Source: Coleophoma eucalyptorum
Lineage: Eukaryota > Ascomycota > Leotiomycetes > Helotiales > Dermateaceae
Direction of reading: 5' to 3'
Length of the DNA stretch: 64,000 nucleotides
NCBI GenBank assembly: GCA_026120035.1
Contig: JALRME010000001.1
Span: forward strand, 310,001-374,000
Shown here: piece after piece, positions 1 to 10,939 of the stretch
How the letters are laid out: each line of letters opens with the position of its first letter
Numbering within the stretch: position 1 is the first letter of the stretch
Notes under the pieces: model-generated
The model's input: only the letters and a program-made list of their open reading frames with translations
Told to the model about the DNA's origin: nothing
Databases searched by the model: none
Position numbers and translations under genes: made by a program

Positions 1-480
1 CAAAAAAAGTACCATCCAATCAGATTAGATTTCACATGAAATTTGAAATAGCAAGAATCCATGTGCCAGGATCCCCAGAAAAATATTCGACATCCAAATA
101 GGTATGTACACCTATTATTACAATGTAATCCATCTTAAATCATACCTTACACACCGAATCTCAATCACAATTGGAAAAGCTAGACTAGCTCACGTGTTTT
201 GCAGCTTGGCACTCACGTGAAATATTTGGCTAAGACTACGTCGAAGCTATTCTGACAACGTTATAACTCCGCCTGTACAATGATTATAAAGCAACTTTTG
301 TTAGTTCGACAGTTCAGGCAGTAGAGGTTGAGCACTACGGCGTTTCCACTTACATTCTTCTACACATCTTTACAGCTAATGTAGATACTGCTTCGGAAAG
401 CACTTAAAGCTTAATCGTACACGGATAAATTATGTATCAGAAGCTAAACGACCCATTTGACAGCTTGCGCCATATCTATA
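1..480. other. Intergenic, 3' flank of the amidohydrolase gene
   Basis: No convincing reading frame or structural RNA. It would contain the 3' UTR and terminator of the minus-strand gene that stops at 481-483. Nothing else is seen. Confidence 0.5.
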
Positions 481-1572
481 TCATAGCAGTTCAGGCTCGA
501 TAGCTCCAAGCCTCCCCAATATCATATCGTAGTGCTCTAGCCTACGATGCTTTTCAAAAGCAAACGTCTTATCCTTCCCTCTTCTACAATCTGCCAGATC
601 AATGGTCGCTACCACCAACTCGTCCTCTTTCGTTTTCGCTTCCTTGATAATGTGTCCGTTGGGATGTACGATGATAGTTCCTCCCATCAAGGGATTCCCA
701 TCTTCAGCGCCCGCCTTAGCAACATTGATACTAAAGCAGGCATTCATATAGCTATTGCCTTGACAGCTTAGCTTGTGATGCAGCATTACCTCTTCCTCTG
801 CTTCTTCTGGGGTAAGATCAACCATCTCCCCTGTTGGTTTGGTTGCAAAGGCAGTCGTATTGTATCCGCAGCACAGAATCTCTACACCTTGTAAACCATA
901 GACCCGCCAGCCTTCTGGCCATCGCCTGTCATTGCAAATTAACATGCCAACGATAGGATCACCTCTACCATCTGTCTTCTCCTTCGAGCCATCCTCCGTT
1001 GCAATATCAGCTCTCTTTATGGCGCCCTCAACAAGGCCTGGCGCCCTAAAAGCTGGGAATCCTAGGTCTCCTGGGTGAAAATATCGCTTTTCGAGCTGCT
1101 GAAAAGCGCCTGGAGCTGTGTATGGCTCTACTGCGCCGGGAAGATGGACTTTGCGGTACTTCCCGACGACTCTATCTTCTTGCGCCGAATAGTACACACT
1201 TGAGTTGTAGTCGACATGCGAACCATCTAATTGAGGGCTTCTTTCGGCATAGCCAACATATACATCGATGTTTAGGGCATGGGCATGGTCAAAGAAAGGC
1301 TTGACCTTGGGCGACTGGCGGATGCCACCCTTTGCAGGGTCTTCAATATCGAAGTAGTTTTCAAGATCCTCAGAATCCAATAGATAACGAGGGAAGAAAG
1401 TTGTAAAGGTAAGCTCCGGAAAAACCACAAGTTTGACGTGTTGGGCTGCAGCTTGGTCAAGAAGCGTGCACATGCGCTGGACTACGGACTCTCTTGAATC
1501 TGCGAGGTGAACGGGACCGAGCTGTCCAGCAGCGACGGTAAGTAATCTCTGGGATTGCTTAGTAGTGGACAT
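481..1572 (-). CDS. Nitrilase-superfamily amidohydrolase, N-carbamoyl-D-amino-acid hydrolase-like
   Basis: Single-exon, 363 aa. The nitrilase-fold triad is visible: Glu53 in FPELTF, Lys141 in KYRKVHLPG and Cys213 in LICNDRRWPE. The RRWPE context after the cysteine is typical of the N-carbamoyl-amino-acid amidohydrolase branch, which cleaves N-carbamoyl amino acids to amino acid, CO2 and ammonia; true substrate is inferred. There is no signal peptide, so it is probably cytosolic. The ATG is the first in frame and the length is a little above the usual 300-350 aa. It lies in the same 16-kb region as a decayed hydantoinase/oxoprolinase and an amidase remnant, enzymes that can act on related cyclic or open-chain amides, but it is separated from them by peptidase genes. 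The gene looks intact. Confidence 0.88.
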   Translation of the reverse strand: MSTTKQSQRLLTVAAGQLGPVHLADSRESVVQRMCTLLDQAAAQHVKLVVFPELTFTTFFPRYLLDSEDLENYFDIEDPAKGGIRQSPKVKPFFDHAHALNIDVYVGYAERSPQLDGSHVDYNSSVYYSAQEDRVVGKYRKVHLPGAVEPYTAPGAFQQLEKRYFHPGDLGFPAFRAPGLVEGAIKRADIATEDGSKEKTDGRGDPIVGMLICNDRRWPEGWRVYGLQGVEILCCGYNTTAFATKPTGEMVDLTPEEAEEEVMLHHKLSCQGNSYMNACFSINVAKAGAEDGNPLMGGTIIVHPNGHIIKEAKTKEDELVVATIDLADCRRGKDKTFAFEKHRRLEHYDMILGRLGAIEPELL

Positions 1573-2600
1573 CGTGATGTCTGTAATATTTTTTGTTTTG
1601 TAAATTGGAGTCTGAATGATAATGAACTTGAGTTTCTCATTTCAAGCTAGATGTCAGAATTTATAACCTAATAACTGCTGGAACATACATTGCTTGATCA
1701 ATTCTAAGATCCGCCGTACTTGTGTCGGCGACCAATTAGTAACGGCCAAGTCAGCCGCCGGCCAGCTCGCAAGCTTACCGAGCCGAGATAACGGGCAACT
1801 GAGCAAAATCATAAGTGGGATGGTGTTAACTCTGTGCAAAACTAAATAACTTAACGTATTTCCTACATGAACCGTGCGTATGCTGTGTACGATATTACTA
1901 AAATGCGTCAACTAATATTTCACTTGTAAAACTATTATCAAATCAAGCTTTACCTTGTAATCAAGAGCTTGCACTTGCCTACCATACTACGAACAAGTTT
2001 CAACACCGGTAGCTACATGGCCCGTCGGCTACCCTATTTCTGGCGAAGATTATTTGCACGATGGCCTTTGTAGGTTTGCCTGAAGTCATAGATCCTGTCC
2101 TTCAGGGGGGTCGCGACTCGGCGAAGCCGCCTCGCGTAGCTAGCCGCCGACCTACTGATGGACTCGAGAGGATGTAAGTCTTATACAATTAGTAGCGGTT
2201 GCTTAGCCTACTGTTAAGGGATTTGGATTTTTGGTAGCTAACATCGATTGGCACACTAGCTAAGTGCCTGACTCAGTAATCATTCAACCCTACAGACTCG
2301 AAATCCCCTTCTAAACAAGGAACAGGAATATCAAATTTCTAACTTTTTCCGCATCACTATTTGATAAACAATTTCCAACGAAGTAAGATATGTCAGCCTC
2401 TTCTCTTTCTAGCGGTGGCAGGCGCATGACGATACTATCGTGGAGGTTTGAGTTGTAACTATGTATAAACCTAGGCAATGCAATCCGACCCTTGCGTGGG
2501 TGTACAGCATCACTAGCTTGCTAAATGCCCTGCTGATATGCGCAATTGTACCATCTGTTTATATTGAGATTTTCAATGTTCCTCATGCATTCCCTGCCTG
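1573..2600. other. Intergenic, promoter side of amidohydrolase
   Basis: Upstream region of the minus-strand amidohydrolase and of the degraded S10 gene. A GC-rich patch lies around 2100-2165. Short open frames here have no recognisable content. Confidence 0.4.
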
Positions 2601-4020
2601 GTGCTTGTTCCATCCGCACTTAACCTGGATAAATCAAAAGGCAAAAGTATTCCACCTACCTACAATACACTATACGTAGCCATTACTATTGCATTTCTTG
2701 TATTCGGTTTTGTGCCACGAGTTATAATCCTACTCAAAGTCGACCTTTTACCTAAGCTTCTACCAATTCCAAAAGATAAACCATGGAGATCTTTCGAGTC
2801 GATACTAGCAACGTTAGATAACATGAAGAATCACCACACACCTCGGCAAGTTTTATACACAATAGGTTATAAGACCCTACGTGCTACATACATAGTACTC
2901 ATGACTGGTCATGATCTCTATAGTTCTCCCGGGAAAAGCAATGGCTACAGCAGTGGCCTTCCAAACTGGAATGAGAATATGAATGCTGTCTTCTTCAAGT
3001 TTCCGATTGGTACTGGCTTCCCTTATGGCGATGGTATGACCGATAGTGATATAGCCGAGAGCGCCAAAGACGCCTACGATGCCTATGCAGAACTAATTGA
3101 GCTCATTCCTGGACTTCGTGCTACGCGTGTGCATGTCGAAGTCCTGAGTTATAGTAGCCAGTATGGGCCGATATGGGTAGACGAATGTACCCGAAATGGC
3201 AAGGATCGACTTGGGCTAACTAGCTTAAGTATTGGGAATGGCTTGTACAGTGCCCGCGAGCAGATCGAGGCACGACTGAATATACTCTGCGGTGAGGATG
3301 GGCAGGGAAGACTTGTATCTAGCTGGACTTGCGGTAAAAAGAGCTATCTTTCATTCATGAGCATTGCACGACGATGATTAGATAAGTGTGACAAAACCAG
3401 GAGCACTGACGATACACAGAAAGCTTAAGAAGTGTGCCTTATGGCGTTAAATTACTGTGAAGATGTCGTATTTCTCCTGGGCAAGGAGTCTGGCAGAGTT
3501 GATTTTGATGTCACTATATTTCGCCTCTATCCAGACCAAAGTGAATTTGATTGAATCCATGAAACAGCATATTATAAGGCGCTGAACTCACTAAACCTGC
3601 AACAGGCGCTCCGAATCTCTAAGGATGGCATGATCTGGCCATGGGATCTCTTCAGCACCATCGTCGAGCGTAAACATGCGCTGTCAGGAGATTTCGCCAA
3701 AGATACATCTCAACTTCTACGTACTGGTGTTTTGGACAGAGGTGTGAGCCTTCTCATTTATCAAGGATTGCTTAATGAGGACCACTGCAATACCCCTGGA
3801 GTCAATGCAATGCTACGGGGTCTCAATTTGCCCTCTTCCAAATTGCAACTCAAAAACTTGTGAGGGTAGCAATCAAGAGAGCGCTGACTGGATGTTTCAG
3901 TGTACTAGATAAGGCTCTCAGGACGCAAACTTTTGCTATTTAGAGGTTCCTAATGGTGGCCATGAATCTTTTATTTAGTAGCCACATGGGGCTCTCAAGA
4001 TGTTAGAAGAATTTGCAAGC
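2601..4020 (+). pseudogene. Serine carboxypeptidase (S10) pseudogene
   Basis: Three separated blocks follow the order of a fungal S10 carboxypeptidase. The first (about 2950-3300) contains the oxyanion-region motif PIGTGFPYGDG, then SAKDAYDAY, a changed nucleophile motif VLSYSSQYGP where GESYAGHY is expected, and LTSLSIGNGL. The second (about 3660-3850) resembles the Asp region, reading LLIYQGLLNEDHCNTPG. The third (about 3945-4020) has GGHES followed by two stops and HGALKMLEEF, matching the His region. The N-terminal oxyanion block with NGGPG is missing and the frame is broken several times, so the gene is not functional. An intact member of the same family lies at 62137-63851. Known: S10 enzymes are secreted or vacuolar exopeptidases. 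Inference: this is a decayed paralogue. Confidence 0.75.
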
Positions 4021-4921
4021 AACAGGCGACTATCATGAGGTACAATTGTTGTATTACACGTCGTGATATAGGCTACGGAAAGTGCTGAGAGTATTTCTAA
4101 GGCTGCATAGTCAGAGGATGGATATTTTGCTATGATGGGAATTACCGCTGCTGGAGGAGCACCATCATTTAACTTAAAAATTATCTTCAGCTATTAGCAA
4201 ACTATCTTGAAGCAAATGGCTATGTGTGCAAATATAGATCTTAATGGAAATCAACTTTCTAGGCTAAGAGGTTTGACACCCTATATTATCTCTTTGGGTA
4301 TGATTGCTATTTTTAGTGAAGGTATCAAAACTAAGTCGGAAGCTTGCTCCTTCGGTCAACAATGCTAGGATAAGATGTTTCCTAACTAAATACTGTAACA
4401 AGATTTCGCAACCATCTATGGTTGTGTATTTATCTTTGGATGAGGTTCTAATAGGACGGAGAATATGTATATTGCAGTTACGGAGGAAGACGAAGGTTTG
4501 CTCACACAAGTAAAATGTGAAGGTGATTTATCACTAAGTTAGCTGGAGGGACCCCAGCAGATCTCCAACTGAAATGGAATATTTATACAGGAGATGAGTA
4601 CATAGGTCAGGAGAAATACCTACGAAAGGTATACTAGACAAGCTAAGATAGAAAAGACCAGAAATCTATACGTCTGAGGCACTGAGTTAGCACACCCCCA
4701 TCGGGAAGAATTAGAAACAGAAGTTATTCTTAAGCATAGTCTATTAATAAGAGCAAGATCATATATTAGTTGGATAAATATATAGCGAAGGGGTTTAAAT
4801 ATATACTTAAAAGCAGAAAACTGTGGTATGAAGAGAAAAATATAATGTGTTTGAGTATAGTTGTTCTTCACAACACTTGTTAGAGCATCCGTTATTGTTT
4901 ACTTGATGACTAAGAAGTATG
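4021..4921. other. Intergenic, no gene recognised
   Basis: AT-rich sequence with short overlapping frames on both strands and no recognisable domain. It may hold decayed repeat DNA between the S10 relic and the solo LTR that begins at 4922. Confidence 0.35.
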
Positions 4922-5227
4922 TATTGGTATACCTCTTATCTCAACTGTATCAATGACAGGTCAAAATCGTGAGGTAAAAAGCTATAGATCATCCTTCTAA
5001 GCGAGTGTGATGGAGGTCATATAAATTTCCCTATTGAGTATCGATTTGACCTTCGTAGCAATAATACAAATCATAGTGCCTGCATCCGAGTACAAATGCA
5101 TGCACATGCAAGTGGTGTAACTATATTCCAAATACCTGCATGCGCAGGTGGTGTAAGGATATACCTACACGTGCAGGAGGTGTAGAGATGTTTCAACACG
5201 TGCAGGTAATGCAATGATGTTCCAACA
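4922..5227 (+). repeat. Solo LTR, family A, with target duplication GTATG
   Basis: A 306-bp element that starts TATTGGTATACC (mutated from TGTTGG) and ends GATGTTCCAACA. It is flanked by the 5-bp direct repeat GTATG at 4917-4921 and 5228-5232, as left by retroviral-type integration. The same sequence occurs at 9540-9836 in this orientation and at 13121-13437 and 47462-47768 reversed. No internal retrotransposon region is attached, so it is a solo LTR. The TGTTGG/CCAACA ends suggest a Ty1/Copia-type element; this is inference because no coding part is present. It contains several ACCTGCA-GCAGGT short palindromes. Strand here is arbitrary. Confidence 0.88.
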
Positions 5228-5273
5228 GTATGGCTACATATATTTTGTAAGATTTATTCTTAAAGAATATATT

Positions 5274-5657
5274 TGTCGGTATATCATTATTGGATCTCGA
5301 TCTCGACCTCGATCGAACACTCGTTCGTACTTACTACAAACACCACCTGTTTGCAATTACGTAGTACTACGAACAAGAGGTCGGATCGATGCCTACCGAG
5401 TGTTCGTACTTACTACAAACACCACCTGTTTGCAATTACGTAGTACTACGAACAAGAGGTCGGATCGATGCCTACATTACGTAGCATTACGAACGGAGGT
5501 TGAATCGATACCTATTCTGGTTGTTCTACAAACAGATGAAGGTATTGATAAGACCTCCATCACACTCACTTAGAACAGAGAAAAAAAAGGATATACACAT
5601 TTTACCTCACGCATTTTGACTGTTATTGGTACAGCTGAAATGAGAGGTATTCCAACA
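5274..5657 (+). repeat. Solo LTR, family B, with internal duplication and target duplication ATATT
   Basis: Starts TGTCGGTATATC and ends GAGGTATTCCAACA, flanked by ATATT at 5269-5273 and 5658-5662. It is the same family as 40952-41250 but 384 rather than 299 bp, because a block of about 85 bp (GTTCGTACTTAC through GATGCCTAC, about 5322-5485) is present twice in tandem. The last 120 bp are shared with family A LTRs in reverse sense, so A and B are subfamilies. It sits 46 bp from the LTR at 4922-5227, facing the other way. Confidence 0.88.
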
Positions 5658-7345
5658 ATATTAGTCGTCCGTTATAAAGTTAGGATTTCAACACTGTAAG
5701 ATTAAATAAACTATAAATTTCGAATATAGGATTAAGCCGTAAGGTATGAATTTATCTCTTCTCTCACTTTTAATTTACTTTAAGTTAATAGCACTAGGTG
5801 GTAATTTACATACAGTAGGCATTAGATCTAAGCCTCTTTCTTACTCTTATACAATACCAGAATCTTATGATTTCTAGTGACAGGCGCTATATGCAGCCAT
5901 CTTCCCCTTACCATCCTCCTAAAGTGGATCATACCCCAAATTCACCAACGTACGGAACAAAAGTACATTCCGATTTGGTTTCTTTGGGTCATTTATAAAT
6001 ACAGGTCTGATTCTGCTACTTACTGGCTTCCCTACGGCAATATGCAAAGCCGTCTCGCCATCGGTTCCTACGGCGCTAATTTGACGAATGTGAATATATC
6101 TGTTTGCAGCTTGGCTTGGGAACCTACATCGCCTTGTTAGGAGGGGCTGGTAGTAGAAGAGAAGGAGTTGGTCACGTATGTTGATGTATCGTAAACGCCC
6201 AGTGGGTTGTGATTCAACTTGACATGGACAAGTAGCGCTATCTCACCCAGTTTGTCCCGCGCATTGATCAAACCGCCCAGCTTTAAGTATTTATCTATAA
6301 GAGGTATTCATTTTTTGTTGCCCGTCATAGAGTTAGAGCGGGATAGGATATGGCGTGCAATATTGCTGTTGGGAACGAGTTCTAATAGACTGCATCCCCT
6401 TCTATATACTTTCGTGACACTAGACGTTACGCCGTTAGATCGACTAGCTTCTACTTCTCTCGAGAGAAGTGAAATATACTTCTTAAGTATTCTTACCGCA
6501 AGCACAAGAGTACTATCCGCTCTGACACTATAGGCTAAGTCCTTACTATAGTGGTTGAAGCTAGTACTAGTTCCTTCAGCAAAGGCAAAGGCAAAGAGCG
6601 TACTACTACCACTGGTCACTACTCAATCAAAACCTCTTGTAGAGATTGTTACTACTAAATAGAAGGATGTTGTACTAAAGAACCGATCTAACTTGCGTCG
6701 TTGATACAGCCGCCTATTCTATATATGTAAAGTATCATATACACAGGTTCTTACATGTAGGAGAGCCTCGACTGTAGTAAAGCGGTTTATTTATGGTATC
6801 TGTAGTATCTCTGAAGAAAGAAAGCCATATAGGTGAGGCAAGAGTTAAATGGGTGCCAGCTCCATAGTGTCTCTGCCTGAGGCTATAACAATAATATTAG
6901 GTTATATGTCTTGAAAAGACGCGAGCGAGGGTCGACTTGCCAACCATGAACTAGTGGCTCCCTGTGCCCTTGCTAATAGCTGTAGCACCTGCGTTATATG
7001 ACTACGCGTGATTATCACCTTAGATTTTCTGCCTAATTGGATTTCTACCCCTGCATTTTCTACTGTTGCTCTACCTTCTCGTTCTAACTTCTTACGGGTA
7101 CTGATGCATCCTTGCGGCGTGCTTATCAAAATGCGGAAGGTCGTCATAGAAAGACGGATCTCGCTCCTCATACTCCTCTCCTACCGATAGGAGCTATCAA
7201 AATAATATTAATCTAATGATTCTAATCAAACATGCACCTTCCCGAATTTCTCTAGATAAATGGTGGCAATCCGTAAATTTGCAAGGACGGCAAGTATGTC
7301 GTGGTCTTCGAGGCAAAAGTCGAAAGCAGCCAGCAGAGATCTCAA
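5658..7345. other. Intergenic, probably decayed repeat DNA
   Basis: About 1.7 kb with short frames only. Minus-strand frames at 6308-6619 and 6902-7171 have ordinary-looking composition (the latter includes GVEIQLGRKSKVIITRS) but no family could be named; they may be remnants of a retroelement gag or of a lost gene. No intact gene is supported. Confidence 0.35.
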
Positions 7346-7350
7346 TACTA

Positions 7351-7375
7351 CGTATATAATATGCGCATATAAATA
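7351..7375 (+). promoter_or_regulatory. Candidate TATA region of the S28 peptidase gene
   Basis: Two overlapping TATA-like boxes, TATATAA and CATATAAAT, lie about 90-110 bp upstream of the ATG at 7462. The position suits a core promoter. No transcription start is known. Confidence 0.4.
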
Positions 7376-7461
7376 TCCAGCAAGATTTCCCACCATGGAG
7401 CCTGCTACTCGCCTCTCTTACTTACCGTTGAATAGAACCCATCCTGTAGAGTTCGAGCAAC

Positions 7462-9339
7462 ATGAGGTTCTCATCCACCCTGGCGACCGGCCTGCTTTGT
7501 CTCGTGACCGGCGGGTCAGCTCTCTTTCCTTCCAAACACAAAAGTGGGATGAGAGTAGGCCCCATCTCGGAGGACACAGAGCTGGATGGGGCTTCGGGCT
7601 TCAATGGCTGGGGCACCTTTGACCAGCTGCTTGACCACTCTAACCCGCACCTGGGAACCTTTTCGCAGCGCTATTGGTACGGCACTCAGTACTGGAATGG
7701 CTCAGGCTCGCCCATCATTCTGACTACGCCAGGAGAGCAGGCGGCTGACGGGTTCAATGTCACCTACACTACAGAGCTCCGGCTCACAGGTCTCATGGCC
7801 GCCGAAATGGGCGGTGCGGTGATTGTGCTTGAGCATCGATACTGGGGCGAGAGCTCGCCGTATGACGTGTTGACGGTGGAGAATCTCAAGTACCTGACGC
7901 TGGACAATGCTCTTGCAGATTTAACCTACTTCGCCAACAATTTTGACGCACCGTTCGATCATTCCGGTGGCAGCAAGCCCAAGAATGCCCCTTGGGTTTA
8001 TGCCGGAGGCTCATATGGTGGTGCATTGGCCGGCTGGTTGGAAGCAGTTGACCCCGGCACGTATTGGGCGTACTACGGGACCAGTGGTGTTGTTGAGGCC
8101 ATCGGGGACTTCTGGCAGTACTTCGCTCCAGTTTTGGAAGCTACACCTCAGAATTGCTCAACTGATCTCATTGCTGTCATTGATTACATCGACAACATCC
8201 TGTTGCATGGAAACAGCTCGGAGAAAACCAAGCTGAAGGACCTGTTCCTCCTTGGGGATTTAGAAGATGCTGATTTTGCCTCGTAAGTTTTCAAGCATCC
8301 CCTATTCCATTCAATAATTCTGATCGATATAGTGCTCTTCAGAACGGCCCTTGGACCTGGCAGGACACTCAATTTTACACCGAGTCAACCTATGGATACA
8401 ATGAGTATTACTACTTCTGTGACTACGTTGAGGTATTATACCCTTCCCAATTCCGCGATGCTCCACCTCTGATATTCGTTTGGTAGAATGTCTACATCGA
8501 CCCCAATCAAACTGTTATTCCCGGTGCCAAGGGAGTTGGGTTTGAAAAGGCCCTAGCCGGTTACGCGCAATGGTGGACTGAATACGAATTCCCGGGATGT
8601 AAGTTACCAAGCTGGCGCAATGGATGGAAGACACTGACACCCCCCCCCCCCAAGACTGCGAGTCCTATGGCTACTCCGAGTTTAATGGCACCTACAACAC
8701 AGGATGCTTCAAGGCCTTAGACTCGCAAAATGTGATTTACAAGGATCTCACGGTTTCCAATCCAGTCGATCGACAGTGGATGTGGTTACTTTGCAACGAG
8801 CCGTAAGTCAGCCCCTTATTCATAAAAAGGTCTACTTCCTGTTTTCATCTTGCTAACGAATATACAGTCTGGAGTACTGGCAAGACGGCGCACCTGAGGG
8901 CACTCCCACGATTGTGTCCCGCCTCGTTAACGTGGCATACTGGCAGGCGCAGTGCGGATTCTATTTCCCGGCTTCCCAAGGCGGGTATGGTCTCGAAAAG
9001 GGTAAGACCCCCGCGACGGTCAACAAGTACACGGGCGGCTGGAGCAACACCAAGACCACGAGATTAATGTACACCAACGGTCAGCTAGATCCATGGAGGG
9101 ACTCGACTGTCAGCTCAGACTTCCGCCCGGGTGGCCCTCTACAGAGCACCGAGCAGCTACCCGTGAGAATAGTGGCGAGCGGTGTGCACTGCAGTGATTT
9201 GTACGGGCAAAACTGGGCGGTTAATAATGACGTCAAGGCTATTGCATATGCCGAGGTTGCGCAAATGGCGGGCTGGGTGAGCGAGTTTTACGAGGGGAAG
9301 TCTCATGACAAGAGACAGGAGCTCCAGTGGCAAGCGTAG
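7462..9339 (+). CDS. Secreted serine peptidase of family S28
   Basis: Five exons: 7462-8282, 8333-8432, 8487-8598, 8655-8802, 8868-9339, giving 550 aa; all introns are GT-AG and keep the frame. An N-terminal signal peptide (MRFSSTLATGLLCLVTGGSA) predicts secretion. The S28 charge-relay residues are all present: Ser184 in YAGGSYGGALAGW, Asp in NGQLDPW and His in ASGVHCSDL; LEHRYWGESSP is also diagnostic. The family removes residues C-terminal to proline (lysosomal Pro-X carboxypeptidase, DPP-II, fungal acid prolyl endoprotease). Likely role: extracellular digestion of proline-rich protein. A run of 12 C lies at the 3' end of intron 3 and does not affect coding. Upstream TATA boxes are present. 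The gene appears intact although surrounded by repeats. The exact S28 specificity cannot be told. Confidence 0.93.
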
Positions 9340-9539
9340 TGGAAAGGGAATGTAAAGATTCTTTTGTCTAGCAGTGTCGGGTTACTTCGTGAGGTTGAAC
9401 TAAGTTTCTAGAATGTGAATAATCATAATATTAAAGCTATGGATATAACGTTACTTTCAGGGTAATCGGTCAGTAGGTCAGGTACCTATATGCCAAAATT
9501 TCGTGTAAAAGTACTCACATTTATTTTTATAACTGTAAA

Positions 9540-9836
9540 TGTTGGTATACCTCTTATTTCAGTTGTAATAGACAGGTCAAAATCGTGAGGTAAAAATGTA
9601 GATGATTCTTCTAAGTGAGTGTGACGGAGGTCTTATAAATACCCCTATTGGTGTCGATTCGACCTTCGTACTAATACAGTTATAGTGTTTGCATCCGAGC
9701 GCAAACACGGGAACATTCAAGCGATGTAACGATATTCCGAATACCTACATGTGTAGGTGTTGTGACGATATACTATCGCGTGCAGGTGGTGTAGCGATAT
9801 TACAACGCGTGTAGCTGATGTGACGATATCCCAACA
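9540..9836 (+). repeat. Solo LTR, family A, with target duplication GTAAA
   Basis: A 297-bp copy beginning TGTTGGTATACCTC and ending GACGATATCCCAACA, flanked by GTAAA at 9535-9539 and 9837-9841. It lies about 200 bp after the S28 stop codon and in the same orientation as 4922-5227. Confidence 0.9.
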
Positions 9837-10939
9837 GTAAAGTTATTTTTGCTCTATTTACATAGTATAAGTGTACATGTGGCAAGGCGAAGCGAGGCTA
9901 GACACTTGTGAATGCTGCGCAAGCCAAGCGGCAGCCCTCTTCCCTCCTAACCACTTTTGTGGTTTGAGAGGAGGTATACAATCAGAACACACAGTAACAA
10001 CAAAGAAAAAAGGGTATAAACTGATAGAGAAGTCGTAGTCAAACATTAACCTTTCAAATGTGGTAGGATTGGAGTTAGTAGATAGTTATAATACATAGTA
10101 ATAGTAGGGGAAAGGTTGAGCTAATAGAGCTGAAGTATTTAGGTACAGAAGACATAATTTTATGTAACTTATGTCAAATGGAATTTATTAAAGTAGGTAA
10201 CTGTTGGTATGCGTTTACAACGGGCAGACCTCGTAATAGCATCATAGGCTTCAATTACAGGGTATGCAGTGTGTTGTAGGTGGTTGTTGATTCTCTATGT
10301 ACGTCTATCGTAAATGGGGTTATATCCCATCAACGAATGCTGCCACGCCATTAGGTCACGTGCTAAGTATATGTCATTGCAATCCGACAGTAACGTATAT
10401 CCCAATCGAGTGGACAACCCCAACAGACCAAAGCACCAATACGCATTATAACACCTACATTTTGTAATTCTAGTACCAAAAAATCATAACTATTCTAATA
10501 CACTGCTGATGTTGTTTACATGTACGAGTATTATGCCCAGTTTGATTGCATAAGCCACACCGTCGCTGTCGACCCTTTGAGCCCTCGGCTTGTATATCTC
10601 TATTTCCTTGGTTTTGAGTACTTTGTACTAGTTCCTGGCCTTCCTCGACTGTAAGACCCCCACCTTGGTATATAAGCCTCTTTCTCTTTCTTTCTCTTCT
10701 CTTTTTAGCTTGGTTTGCCTCTTGTAAAGCCTTATCTTCAGCTCTAAGTAGTTAGCCGAGTGGATCATAATTTGAGCTCCTTTAACAAGCTGGTCAAATG
10801 CTTGATTAATCGGAGTTGGAGAGCTATTCTAATTTTGTACGATTATTTCCTTAATATTTGAAGTCTGGAATTCAATCTCTACTGCATTTTGTGCTGTTTT
10901 TGACGTCCAATTTGACTCTTGAATGGGAGGTGGTGTAGG
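9837..10939. other. Intergenic, possible transposase-tail relic
   Basis: No intact gene. On the minus strand near 10560-10760 a stop-interrupted frame reads ALQEANQAKK and then a run of Arg/Lys/Glu, resembling the basic C-terminal tail of fungal Pogo-type transposases. This is a weak resemblance. Confidence 0.3.

Noticed and set aside
8641..8652. Run of 12 C as a frameshift site in the S28 gene
   Set aside because: It lies in the polypyrimidine part of intron 3 and does not touch coding sequence.
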